Assembly (NCBI RefSeq): GCF_033283405.1
Contig: NZ_JAWMQR010000002.1
Span: 186,001-250,000 of the forward strand
DNA: 64,000 nt
Source: Halioxenophilus sp033283405
Lineage (GTDB): Bacteria; Pseudomonadota; Gammaproteobacteria; Pseudomonadales; Cellvibrionaceae
Direction: 5' to 3'
The position numbers were made by a program, and so were the translations under genes. The first letter of the stretch is position 1. The number at the start of each line of letters is the position of its first letter. Of the stretch, positions 18,150 to 26,920 are shown piece after piece. The notes under the pieces are model-generated. The model searched no databases, was not told where the DNA came from, and saw nothing but the letters and a program-made list of their open reading frames with translations.

Positions 18150-18962
18150 ATGCAACACTCCTCCCCCCAAAGTCATTTCCAGCAACTGCAAGGTAAACGC
18201 ATTATCGTCACCGGCGCTGCCCGTGGTATTGGTGCCGGCACGGTGCGCGCTTTTGTGCGCGCAGGCGCCCAAGTGGCGGCGCTCGACATCAACGCCGAGG
18301 GCGGCCGCGCCGCCACCGCCGAGGCCAACGCCCAAGGCGAGGGGTCGGCCACCTTCTACCCCTGTGATATCGCCAACCCGGAACAGGTGTTTGCAGTCTT
18401 TGCCGAGGCCGAACGGGCCATGGGCGGCCTCGATGTGCTGGCCCATATCGCCGCCATTGAAGAGGCCTGCCCGGCCGAGGAGTTCACCCTCAACGACATG
18501 AACCGCACCTGGGGTATCAACATCAACGGCACCGTGCTTACCAACCAGGCCGCCTGCAAACTGATGCAGAAGCAGGGTAAAGGGGCGATCATCAACTTCG
18601 CCTCCGACGTCGCCCTTTCGGGCATGCCCAACAGCGCCCTCTACGCCGCCTCCAAGGGGGCCGTGCTCTCCTGGACGCGCACCATCGCCTACGAGTGGGC
18701 GCTGAAATTCAATATCCGCTGCAACTGTATCAACCCCACCATCAAAACCCCCATGTACGAAGCCTGGCTCGCCAATCTCACCGACGAGCAGCGCCAGGCC
18801 CACCTCGCCAATGAGAAACGGCAGGTCCCCTTAGGCGGCGCCATGGGCGATATCGACAAAGACATGGCCCCGGTGATGGTGTTTATGGCCTCCGATGCCT
18901 CGGGCTTTATCAATGGCCAGATCGTGCCGGTCAACGGCGGCCGCAATATGTTGCGCGGGTAA
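18150..18962 (+). CDS. SDR-family NAD(P)-dependent oxidoreductase
   Basis: The protein is 270 residues with a classical short-chain dehydrogenase layout: cofactor motif TGAARGIGAG at about residues 21-30, ALDIN after beta-2 (Asp favours NAD), catalytic Tyr-Lys in YAASKGAVL, and PVNGGRNMLRG at the end. The NNAG-type motif reads AHIAAIEE instead. The ATG at 18150 has GGGA upstream. It stands alone between repeat blocks; the substrate is unknown. Confidence 0.9.
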   Translation: MQHSSPQSHFQQLQGKRIIVTGAARGIGAGTVRAFVRAGAQVAALDINAEGGRAATAEANAQGEGSATFYPCDIANPEQVFAVFAEAERAMGGLDVLAHIAAIEEACPAEEFTLNDMNRTWGININGTVLTNQAACKLMQKQGKGAIINFASDVALSGMPNSALYAASKGAVLSWTRTIAYEWALKFNIRCNCINPTIKTPMYEAWLANLTDEQRQAHLANEKRQVPLGGAMGDIDKDMAPVMVFMASDASGFINGQIVPVNGGRNMLRG

Positions 18963-19004
18963 ATACCATCCAAACAAAATGAAATTTTTAAGCCAGCGGT
19001 AATC

Positions 19005-19335
19005 CGCACCACCATACGGGCGACCGGCGGTCGCCCCTACGGGGAAATATTTAATTCCCGCAGAATCCCAACCTACGTAGGGCAGATAACCGCTCCTTCG
19101 TGATCTGCATTCCCCGCCGTCCATGGCGGTTGCCGACCGGCGGTCGCCCGCACACAAATCCATTCCGGTGTTAATCCCAACCCCGTAGGGGCGACCGGCG
19201 GTCGCCCGCACACAAATCCATTCCGGCGTTAATCCCACCCCCGTAGGGGCGACCGGCGGTCGCCCACACACAAATCCATTCCGGTGTTAATCCCAACCCC
19301 GTAGCGCCGACCGGCGGTCGCCCTTGGCTTCGCAT
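19005..19335. repeat. REP-like block with a second short tandem array
   Basis: The block starts with GGGCGACCggcGGTCGCCC-CTAC, then a short third-type unit at 19075 (GTAGGGCAGATAACCGC...GATCTGC then CCGCCGTCCATGGCGG), then about three units of 57-58 bp from 19134 to 19320 that carry the same CACACAAATCCATTCCGG linker as the 60-bp array but one CA less. 19335-19607 holds no repeat and presumably the promoter of the secreted protein. Confidence 0.9.
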
Positions 19336-19607
19336 CACCACCTAATAACCAAATGACCCGCAATGACCAACATCTATTACAAATGCGCAGCAACGCCTGC
19401 TTTAATCCGTGCCGAGCGGCGCAAAATTGACGAACAATCGCGCTGATTTTTTGCTTACGGTGTCACCCTATACTACGCTTTTTTTAAATATTCCCGGGCC
19501 GCAGTGAGGCGACTTACCCGAGGGCAAAGACAATTAGGGGAGAGGTGCGCGTCCTTGGCAACAGATCCCGTTGCCCCGCGCACTCCAAGGCAAAACACCA
19601 GCCAGCA

Positions 19608-20141
19608 ATGAATAAGAAAGCACTAATAAACCTCAAACAAATTTCACTCAGCACAGCGTTGCTGACTGCGTTGGTGTTCACGCACAACGCGGTCAGTGAA
19701 AACGGCTACTCAACCGGCAATAACAAAGATTGGCAGTGGGATACCACCAAGGCCACCAAATACGCGGTAACCGTCAACAATCAAGGCAGTCTGCTGGGTA
19801 AATTTTGTTCATCGGAGGATGGCTCCTGCATCTACATGACCTACCTCGGCACCGATTGCGAAGAGCGCTCCAAACGCCCCGCCACACTCAGCTCCAACGC
19901 CGGCACACTCAAGGTTACGCTCGGCTGTAAACACCTGAGCGACAACCACTACTTCTCCATCACCCAACCGGAAAAGGTCGAGGCGCTGGTGAAACGATCG
20001 GACTACCTGAAGATCTCCATGGAAGTGAAACCCAACCAGGTCCGCCAGGAGGAGTTCAGCATGGCCGGCTCCGCCAAAGCGATCGAAAACCTCGACTTCA
20101 ATATGCAGGTGCTCTGCTACCGAGGTTGCGACGGGAAATAA
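19608..20141 (+). CDS. Hypothetical secreted protein
   Basis: The protein is about 177 residues with a signal peptide (MNKKALINLKQ followed by a hydrophobic stretch ending near HNAVSENG). The mature part has six cysteines (FCSSEDGSCIY, TDCEER, LGCKHL, LCYRGC) that suggest disulphides in the periplasm. The text resembles small invasion-associated/IalB-like beta-rich secreted proteins only faintly. The ATG at 19608 is preferred over an upstream start at 19545 because it gives a proper signal peptide. Function unknown. Confidence 0.6.
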   Translation: MNKKALINLKQISLSTALLTALVFTHNAVSENGYSTGNNKDWQWDTTKATKYAVTVNNQGSLLGKFCSSEDGSCIYMTYLGTDCEERSKRPATLSSNAGTLKVTLGCKHLSDNHYFSITQPEKVEALVKRSDYLKISMEVKPNQVRQEEFSMAGSAKAIENLDFNMQVLCYRGCDGK

Positions 20142-20665
20142 AAAGGGCGATCGCCGATCGCCCCTACGTTCTTTGGTTATTGGAATTTCGCAGTTACCCC
20201 ACCCCCGTAGGGGCGACCGGCGGTCGCCCACGTGCCCAAATTTAATCCCGCAGAAATCTGAACCCCAAATGGGCGAAATATTTAATCCTCGCCGAAATCC
20301 AAACCCCGTAGGGGCGACCGGCGGTCGCCCATGTGCCCAAATCCAAATCCCGCGATAACCCCAACCATCGCCGGGCGATCGCCGATCGCCCCTACGTTCT
20401 TTGGTTATTGGAATTGCGCAGTTACCCCACCCCCGCAGGGGCGACCGGCGGTCGCCCACGTGCCCAAATCCAAATCCCGCGATAACACCAACCATCGCCG
20501 GGAGATCGCCGATCGACGACCGCCATGGATACGGAAGGCCGCCCCGGGGGAATGCAGATCACGAAGCGGTCCGACGATTCGGAGCGGTTATCTGCCCTAC
20601 GTTCTTTGGGTATTGGAATTTCGCAGTTACCCCACCCCCGTAGGGGCGACCGGCGGTCGCCCTAA
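20140..20665. repeat. REP-like block next to the RAYT gene
   Basis: Alternating GGGCGATCgccGATCGCCC-CTAC and GTAG-GGGCGACCggcGGTCGCCC hairpins are joined by GTTCTTTGGTTATTGGAATT and GTGCCCAAATCCAAATCCCGC linkers. A long third-type unit lies at about 20516-20605. The last GTAG hairpin (20640-20662) ends 10 bp from the stop codon of the transposase gene. Confidence 0.9.
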
Positions 20666-20671
20666 ATTCTT

Positions 20672-21172
20672 TCACCCCACAAATAATTTATCCAATTGCC
20701 ACCGGGCTGGATTATTTTGAATATATTCCCGCAGCGCAGTCAGCTCCTGCTCATCGCGCACCACACGTTCCCAATAATTACGCTGCCACACTTTCACTCC
20801 GGAAGTGCCCCCCAATTGATTAATCTGTCTGGTGACTGCCGCTTTAAATCCGGCGACTAATGCTCCCAAACTGCGCGCTTGTAACCTTGTCCGCGCGGTC
20901 CCCTCACTCGCCTCGCCGTTTTCTATGTGAACAATGCCATGGAAATGGTTCGGCATGATCACCCAGTAATCCAAAGAAATTTCGGCACGCATCTGTTCAC
21001 TCAACAACCACTGTTCAGCCACCACACGCCCCCAATGACCAAGCGCCATTTCACCATTAACCACCTCACCAAACAGGCAACGGCGCTGATCGGCACAAAG
21101 CGTAATGAAGTAAGCACCACCTTGGGAATAGTTGTAATGAGGCAGACGGAGAGAATGTCGGGCAGTTGGCAT
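20672..21172 (-). CDS. REP-associated tyrosine transposase (Y1/HUH family)
   Basis: The protein is 166 residues. It has the HUH motif PNHFHGI (His76, His78) and the catalytic Tyr150 in REYIQNNPARW, with family blocks YSQGGAYFITLCADQRRCLFGEV and VWQRNYWERVVRDEQEL. These single-strand-specific enzymes cut at hairpins preceded by a GTAG/GGAG guide tetranucleotide. AGGAG supports the ATG at 21172. The gene is single copy in the window, lies inside a repeat block and has no terminal IS200-type ends, which fits a domesticated RAYT rather than a mobile IS. That it acts on the surrounding GTAG hairpins is inference from position and hairpin form. Confidence 0.9.
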   Translation of the reverse strand: MPTARHSLRLPHYNYSQGGAYFITLCADQRRCLFGEVVNGEMALGHWGRVVAEQWLLSEQMRAEISLDYWVIMPNHFHGIVHIENGEASEGTARTRLQARSLGALVAGFKAAVTRQINQLGGTSGVKVWQRNYWERVVRDEQELTALREYIQNNPARWQLDKLFVG

Positions 21173-21309
21173 GGGTTGCTCCTAACAGATGGGCAGAAGA
21201 GCCCGAATGCTAGAACCGCCAACAAACGTCAACAATGTCAAAAAATAGGCGGATGAACAGAAATAGAAACCAGTTCACGTGGTGAATTTATTTACGTTTA
21301 ACCAGACGC

Positions 21310-21535
21310 CAGAAATGAAGGGCGGCCGCCCACGTGCCCAAAGGCAACCCCCGCGGTAATCCCAACCAACGACGGTCGAATTATTTAATCCCTGCGGAAA
21401 TCCGGCCCAACGATGGACGAAATATTTAATCCTCGCCGAAATCCAAACCCCGTAGGGGCGACCGGCGGTCGCCCACGTGCCCAAAGGCAACCCCCGCGAT
21501 AACCCCAACCATCGACGGGCGGTCGCCCCTACAGG
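21310..21535. repeat. REP-like block downstream of the CopD-like gene
   Basis: The block contains GGGCGGCCGCCC, a GTAG-GGGCGACCggcGGTCGCCC hairpin at about 21452, the GTGCCCAAAGGCAACCCCCGCG linker twice and a half-size GGGCGGTCGCCCCTAC end at about 21518. That last CTAC overlaps the end of the CopD-like gene, so the repeat supplies its stop-codon region. Confidence 0.8.
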
Positions 21536-21984
21536 TAGCGGCCGGCGCTGGCGATAACCACGACCAACAACCCCAGGCTCATATTGATGGCAATTAACTT
21601 GCGAATCACCCCCAGCTGCTTACCACCCTCCGGCCAGTTTTCCGCCATTACCGCACGCCCCAAACGCTGGTAAGGCACAAAAAAGACGTGGCCATAAATG
21701 GCCATCATAATCACGCCCAACAACAGCATGGTATGGATGTACGAGCGCACATTACCCATGCCGCCGTAAACAGCGAAAATCATCCATAAACCGGTAATCA
21801 GCAATACCGCCACGGCCAGAGTTACCCAGACAAAAAATTTGTTGAACACCTGTCGCCACAACTGCAGGCGCACGGGTGGCTCCAGCAACTGCCCGGCCAC
21901 CGGCCGCAGGCACATATAGGCGAAAAACATTCCCCCCACCCAAATAACCGCACTTAAAACGTGAAGCGCTAACGCAATTGGCAT
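21529..21984 (-). CDS. CopD-family integral membrane protein
   Basis: The protein is 151 residues with four hydrophobic segments, beginning MPIALALHVLSAVIWVGGMFFAY. The HVLSAVIWVGG and IHTMLLLGVIMMAIYGHVFFVPY blocks with conserved His match the CopD/DUF2269-like membrane family, some of which are copper- or haem-linked. The ATG at 21984 has GGAGGGAG upstream. Its last codons lie in a repeat half-hairpin. Confidence 0.75.
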   Translation of the reverse strand: MPIALALHVLSAVIWVGGMFFAYMCLRPVAGQLLEPPVRLQLWRQVFNKFFVWVTLAVAVLLITGLWMIFAVYGGMGNVRSYIHTMLLLGVIMMAIYGHVFFVPYQRLGRAVMAENWPEGGKQLGVIRKLIAINMSLGLLVVVIASAGRYL

Positions 21985-22281
21985 ACTCCCTCCCAAGCTC
22001 AAAAAATAGTCGCCGGATTATAGCCTGAATGTGGAAGTGGTTACCCCGTCAATAGCAGTCCAACCTCCGGCGCCGGACATAGGCCACCTTCAGCCCTCGA
22101 TTTGTTACAAATGCAACAACTCAGGCGAAGCCTTACTTAAAGAAATCAACCACTTACAAACTGGCTCGAAAAATGAAACCGAAGCGCTAGTAACGCCAGA
22201 CAAAGCCTTAACGGCCCCGGGAAACGGCAGCCCGGGCTCGAACGGTTGAGAACAGCTTAGGGAGAAAATAAGGAAGCCACC

Positions 22282-22599
22282 ATGTCGACCATTATCCAAT
22301 TCCCCGTAACAGACAAACAAAAAGCCTCCGACATTGAAGTCGTCATCGACAAAGCGCTCGGCTCCATTCCGAAAATAGACCGGGAGAAGATCCGCTTCGA
22401 GCTGATCAAAACCATCGACAGCTACGACGCCTTCTTCACCGAGTGGTCATTGACGGTCCCCGAAGATAGCAGCGAAACCCTGAAAAAACAGATCTACGAC
22501 ATCGCCCGCCAGGAGCACGAACGCAAAATGCTGATGCTCGCCGATATCATCCGCCTGAAGATCCGGGTGCTGGTGGCGGAATATCACCGCAAGGGGTAA
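22282..22599 (+). CDS. Hypothetical small helical protein
   Basis: The protein is 105 residues, charged and predicted helical (IDREKIRFELIKTIDSYDAFFTEWSL...QEHERKMLMLADIIRLKIRVLVAEY). No membrane segment and no family recognised. AGGA lies 9 bases before the ATG. Codon use looks normal for this genome. It stands alone between the CopD-like gene and a repeat block. Confidence 0.6.
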   Translation: MSTIIQFPVTDKQKASDIEVVIDKALGSIPKIDREKIRFELIKTIDSYDAFFTEWSLTVPEDSSETLKKQIYDIARQEHERKMLMLADIIRLKIRVLVAEYHRKG

Positions 22600-22639
22600 T
22601 GCCACCTGTGGGGGCTGCCGTTATTTTGGGTAATCGCCC

Positions 22640-22960
22640 ACAGGCCCAAATCCCAATCCCGTGGTAATCCCATCCATTACCGGGCGGCCGTCCAACCGAG
22701 GTATCAATTTATTCCGGGTAACCCCACCACGGGCGACCGCCGACCGCCGACCGCCATGGATGCGGAAGGCCGCCCCGGGGGAATGCAGAACACGCAGCGG
22801 TCCGACGATTCGGAGCGGTTATCTGCCCTACGTTCTTTGGTGGTTTGAAATCGCAGTTACCCCACCTTCGTAGGGGCGACCGGCGGTCGCCCACAGGCCC
22901 AAATTCAAATCCCCCGGTAATCCCATCCATTACCGGGCGGTCGTCCGAAAAATAAACACT
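22640..22960. repeat. REP-like composite repeat block
   Basis: One long composite unit: the CCCAACCGAGGTATCAATTT linker, GGGCGACCgccGACCGCC, CCATGGATGCGGAAGGCC, the long third-type unit with AATCGTCGGA-type inner arm (read in reverse), GTAG-GGGCGACCggcGGTCGCCC at about 22873 and half hairpins CCGGGCGGTCGTCC on both sides. It lies between the small protein gene and the rhlE promoter. Confidence 0.85.
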
Positions 22961-23045
22961 GGTGGTAAACCGCTAAAACCGTTATCCTCGCCCCGGCTTT
23001 ACGCCCCCTTCCATATTCGGTCGTTACAAATCCCCTGGAAACCAG

Positions 23046-24398
23046 ATGCAATTCTCAGATTTAGGTCTGCGTCGAGAGCTACTTGATGCTGTCTCTGCGC
23101 AAGGCTACACCACGCCCTCCCCCATTCAGGCCCAGGCTATTCCTGCGGTATTGGAGGGTCACGACGTCATGGGTGCCGCCCAAACCGGCACCGGCAAGAC
23201 CGCAGGCTTCACCCTGCCCATACTCCAGCGCCTCAGCCAGGGCACACCGGCCAAGGCCAACCAGGCCCGGGCTCTGGTGCTAACCCCTACCCGCGAGCTG
23301 GCCGCCCAGGTGGGCGACAGCGTCAGCCGTTACGGCAAGCAACTGCCCCTGCGCTCCACCGTGGTCTTTGGCGGTGTGGGTATCAACCCGCAGATGATGG
23401 CCCTGCGCCGCGGCGTCGATATTTTGGTGGCCACTCCCGGCCGCCTGCTCGACCTCTACAACCAAAACGCCGTCCGCTTCGAGCACCTGGAAATCCTGGT
23501 ACTCGACGAAGCCGACCGCATGCTCGATATGGGCTTTATCCACGACATCAAACGGGTGCTGAAGCTGCTGCCGGCCAAACGCCAGAATCTGCTCTTCTCA
23601 GCCACCTTCTCCGACGACATCCGCGCCCTGGCCAAGGGGCTGGTGAACAACCCGGTGGAGATCGACGTGGCGCCGCGCAACACCACCGTCGAGCGGGTTA
23701 AGCAGACGGTCTACCCGGTCAACAAAGGCGACAAGCCAAGATTACTGATCGACCTGATTCAAACCAACGACTGGCACCAGGTGCTTGTCTTCAGCCGCAC
23801 CAAACACGGCGCCAACCGCCTGGTGAAACAGCTCGACAGCGCCGGCCTGCCGGCGGCGGCCATCCACGGCAACAAAAGCCAGGGGGCGCGCACCAAAGCG
23901 CTGGCCGATTTTAAAGAGAACAAAATTCAGGTGTTGGTGGCCACCGATATCGCCGCCCGCGGTATCGACATCAGCCAACTGCCGCACGTGATCAACTTTG
24001 ACCTGCCCAACGTGCAGGAGGACTACGTGCACCGCATTGGCCGCACCGGCCGCGCCGGCGCCAGTGGCGAAGCTTTGTCGTTAGTGGCCGAAGAAGATGC
24101 CGATCTGCTGTTTGCCATTGAGCGTTTCACCCAGCAGATTATTCCGCGCGAGATTCACGAGCGCTTTCCGCCCTCGTTTACCCTGCCGGAATCGAAACTG
24201 AAAGCGTCGCAAAACCGCAAACCGAAAAAGCCAAAAAGCGAGCAGCCCAACGGCAACCGCCAAGCGAAAGCCAACGCTAACGGCCAGCCGAGAAGCGGCG
24301 CAGCCAGGCAGACAGAAAACCGCGGTGACGCCCCCGCCAATCGCAACCGACGCAGACGCCCTCGCAGAAAGCCCGCCGCCGTGCGCGACGGGGCATAG
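23046..24398 (+). CDS. rhlE: DEAD-box ATP-dependent RNA helicase, RhlE type
   Basis: The protein is 450 residues. All helicase motifs are present: Q-motif GYTTPSPIQAQAIP, motif I AAQTGTGKT, Ia PTRELAAQ, II LDEADRMLDMGF, III SATF, IV FSRTKHGANRL, V ATDIAARGIDI, VI HRIGRTGRAG. The C-terminal tail from about residue 385 is Lys/Arg/Asn-rich and disordered, as in RhlE proteins of proteobacteria. It unwinds RNA in ribosome assembly or decay. Confidence 0.93.
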   Translation: MQFSDLGLRRELLDAVSAQGYTTPSPIQAQAIPAVLEGHDVMGAAQTGTGKTAGFTLPILQRLSQGTPAKANQARALVLTPTRELAAQVGDSVSRYGKQLPLRSTVVFGGVGINPQMMALRRGVDILVATPGRLLDLYNQNAVRFEHLEILVLDEADRMLDMGFIHDIKRVLKLLPAKRQNLLFSATFSDDIRALAKGLVNNPVEIDVAPRNTTVERVKQTVYPVNKGDKPRLLIDLIQTNDWHQVLVFSRTKHGANRLVKQLDSAGLPAAAIHGNKSQGARTKALADFKENKIQVLVATDIAARGIDISQLPHVINFDLPNVQEDYVHRIGRTGRAGASGEALSLVAEEDADLLFAIERFTQQIIPREIHERFPPSFTLPESKLKASQNRKPKKPKSEQPNGNRQAKANANGQPRSGAARQTENRGDAPANRNRRRRPRRKPAAVRDGA

Positions 24399-24424
24399 TA
24401 GGGAGCCCGGTGGATAGGCCACCG

Positions 24425-24890
24425 CTGTTTGGGCGGTCGCCCAACCGAGGTATAAATTTATTCCCGGGTAACCCCACCACGGGCGATCGCCGATCGCCGA
24501 CCGCCATGGATGGCGAGGAATGCAGATCACGAAGGAACGGTTATCTGCCCTACGGGTGAAATATTTAAACCTGGCGGTAATCCGCACCACCGTAGGGGCG
24601 ACCGGCGGTCGCCCACATCGGGCGCAAATTTAATTCCGGCGGTAACCCCACCACGGGCGATCGCCGATCACCGACCGCCATGGATGGCGGGGAATGCAGA
24701 TCACGAAGGAACGGTTATCTGCCCTACACGTGAAATATTTAAACCTGGTGGGATTCCGCACCATCGTAGGGGCGACCGGCGGTCGCCCACATCGGGCGCA
24801 AATTTAATTCCGGGTAACCCCACTACGGGCGATCGCCGATCACCCCTACATTCTTTGATTATTTGGATTCCGGCGGTCGCCCGCCACTGC
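24425..24890. repeat. REP-like block with two full composite units
   Basis: Two nearly identical units of about 170 bp follow rhlE. Each contains GGGCGATCgccGATC, CCGCCATGGATGGCGG, the hairpin GCAGATCACGAAGGAACGG TTATCTGC, the GTGAAATATTTAAACCTGG linker, GTAG-GGGCGACCggcGGTCGCCC and the ACATCGGGCGCAAATTTAAT linker. The repetition of whole units shows that the composite, not the single hairpin, is what has been copied here. Confidence 0.9.
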
Positions 24891-24892
24891 CG

Positions 24893-25273
24893 TCAATTAA
24901 AATCGATCGCTTTCGGTGTAACCACCGCCTTACCCGCCGCCGCCCAGGCATCAAAGCCACCGGCGATGCTCTTCACCTTCAGATAACCCATCTCCTGCAG
25001 GCTCTTGGCCGCCAGCGCCGCCCGGCCGCTGCTTTTGCAGTAGACCACCAGATTTAAATCGCGGTCGGTCAGCTCCGGCGTGGCGGTTAATTTAAACTCC
25101 AGCAAGCCGCGCGGAATATTGATCGCCCCCGGCACATGGCCCTGGCGAAACTCATCCGGCTCGCGCACGTCGATCACGGCGGCGGCCTCCTGTATGGCCT
25201 GCTCGGCCGCATCCAAATTCACCTCTTCAATCATCTGTTTGGCTTCGCCAACCAACGCGTGAGCATCTTTCAT
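24893..25273 (-). CDS. Rhodanese-like sulfurtransferase
   Basis: The protein is 126 residues, a single rhodanese domain. The active-site loop is VVYCKSSGRAALAA with the catalytic Cys, and the family blocks AAVIDVREPDEFRQGHVPGAINIP and GGFDAWAAAG are clear. AGGAG supports the ATG. It probably transfers sulfur in the cytoplasm; no neighbour indicates a partner. The upstream stretch 25274-25624 holds nothing I recognise. Confidence 0.93.
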   Translation of the reverse strand: MKDAHALVGEAKQMIEEVNLDAAEQAIQEAAAVIDVREPDEFRQGHVPGAINIPRGLLEFKLTATPELTDRDLNLVVYCKSSGRAALAAKSLQEMGYLKVKSIAGGFDAWAAAGKAVVTPKAIDFN

Positions 25274-25624
25274 ATTTGTTCTCCTGGCTTGCTGATAAAC
25301 AGCCGTTTAGAGCTGTTCGCTTCACGAAAAGTTTAGTGGCTTACGCGGTGAATTAAAATTTGTGGGGGCTTGTCAGATGGGTGCGCCGATGCCGTCGGCC
25401 TGTGCAACAAGCAGCGTGTCCAAGCGTGGCTTAGGCAGAGTAAGCGCCGGCGTGTGGCCCCCCCAGCAGCCCGCCACTGCGCTCTGCTAGCGGAGCTGAC
25501 CGGGCGGAAACCGAGGCCTGCCAATAATTACCAAGCTGTTGGTTGAATTCCTGGCGCTCATTCCTTAAGGTCTACGGCAATCGCGATACCCGCCATTCAC
25601 TCATCGACCATTGGAAATCCAAAC

Positions 25625-26671
25625 ATGCGCTATTCAACCTTGGGAAGCAGCGGCCTGCAGGTCTCCAGAGTCTGTCTGGGCACCATGACCTGGGGCAAAC
25701 AGAACAACCAGCAGGATGCCGACCAACAACTGGCCTATGCCTTTAGCAAAGGCATTAATTTTGTTGATACCGCCGAGATGTACGCCATCCCGCCCAGCCC
25801 GGAAACCTATGGCAAAACCGAGGCTATTATCGGCAACTGGCTGGCGCGCAACCCAAGCCAACGCAGCGAATTTATTCTGGCCACCAAAATCTCACCGGTG
25901 CCCTACCTGCGCGACAACAAAATGCTCACCCGCGAAACCGTGTTAGAAGCAGTTGATAACTCACTCAAGCGCCTGCAAACCGACTACATCGACCTCTACC
26001 AACTGCACTGGCCCAACCGCACCAGCCCGCACTTTGGCAAACACTTCCCCAACCACTACAAAATCACCGACTTCAGTGCCGAGGCCGAAACCGCCGGCAT
26101 GCTCGATATTCTGCAGGGGCTGAATGAGTGTGTAAAAGCGGGCAAGATTCGCCATTGCGGCCTCTCCGACGACACCACCTGGGGCATCGCCACCTACCTG
26201 AAATTGAGCGAGCAGCACCAGCTGCCGCGCATGGTCTCCATACAGAATGAATTTAATCTGCTGCACAGCAAAGATTGGCCCTACCTGGTCGAGCACTGTG
26301 CCATGGAAGATATCGCCTTCCTGCCCTGGTCACCCTTAGCCGGCGGCCCGCTCACCGGTAAATACCTGGATGGCGCCCGCCCAGAAGGCAGCCGCTGGAC
26401 CATCGCCCAGCGCAACGGCCTGTTCCGCGATACCGCCGCCGTAAACGAAGCGGTCAAAGCCTACGGCGCCATCGCCCAAAAATACAATATCACCACCGCC
26501 CAGCTCGCCCTCGCCTGGTGCGACCAGGTCGACGGCGTCACCTCCACCATCATCGGCGCCACCACCATGGCCCAGTTGGAAGAGGATATTGCCGCGTTTG
26601 AAATTGAATTTACCGAAGAGATGCGAGCCGACGTGCAGGCGGTGCTGAAACAGTACACCATGCCGTTTTAA
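25625..26671 (+). CDS. tas: Aldo/keto reductase, Tas-like
   Basis: The protein is 348 residues, the length of E. coli Tas. Markers are STLGSSGLQVSRVCLGTMTWG, FVDTAEMYAIPPSPETYGKTEAIIG with the catalytic Asp/Tyr, LATKISP with Lys, IDLYQLHWPNR and the C-terminal IIGATTMAQLEEDIAAF. It is an NADP-dependent oxidoreductase of unknown physiological substrate. A GGAA precedes the ATG at 25625. Confidence 0.88.
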   Translation: MRYSTLGSSGLQVSRVCLGTMTWGKQNNQQDADQQLAYAFSKGINFVDTAEMYAIPPSPETYGKTEAIIGNWLARNPSQRSEFILATKISPVPYLRDNKMLTRETVLEAVDNSLKRLQTDYIDLYQLHWPNRTSPHFGKHFPNHYKITDFSAEAETAGMLDILQGLNECVKAGKIRHCGLSDDTTWGIATYLKLSEQHQLPRMVSIQNEFNLLHSKDWPYLVEHCAMEDIAFLPWSPLAGGPLTGKYLDGARPEGSRWTIAQRNGLFRDTAAVNEAVKAYGAIAQKYNITTAQLALAWCDQVDGVTSTIIGATTMAQLEEDIAAFEIEFTEEMRADVQAVLKQYTMPF

Positions 26672-26689
26672 ATTCGAACGCGTGGTCGT

Positions 26690-26920
26690 ATCAATTTCGG
26701 GAGGAATCCAACCACGGGCGATCGGCGGTCGCCCCTACCGGTGAAATATTCAAACCTGGTGGTAATCCGCACCACCGTAGGGCAGAAAACTGTTCCTTCG
26801 TTTTTTGCATTCCCGCCATCCATGGCGGTTGCCGACCGGCGGTCGCCCGCGTGCCCAAATTCAATCTCCGCGGTAATCCCAACCATTGCCGGGCGACCAT
26901 CGGTCGCCCGCACTCCTTAG
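26690..26920. repeat. REP-like composite block overlapping the 3' end of the FAD oxidoreductase gene
   Basis: The block has GGGCGATCggcGGTCGCCC-CTAC at about 26715, a short third-type unit of the GCAGAAAACTG...TTTTTTGC form at about 26780, CCGCCATCCATGGCGG, GCCGACCggcGGTCGCCC, the GTGCCCAAATTCAATC linker and CCGGGCGACCatcGGTCGCCC ending near 26910. The last two parts lie inside the coding end of the next gene. Confidence 0.88.

Noticed and set aside
22031..22249. 72-residue frame before the small helical protein
   Set aside because: No ribosome-binding site, no family, and composition unlike the neighbouring genes.
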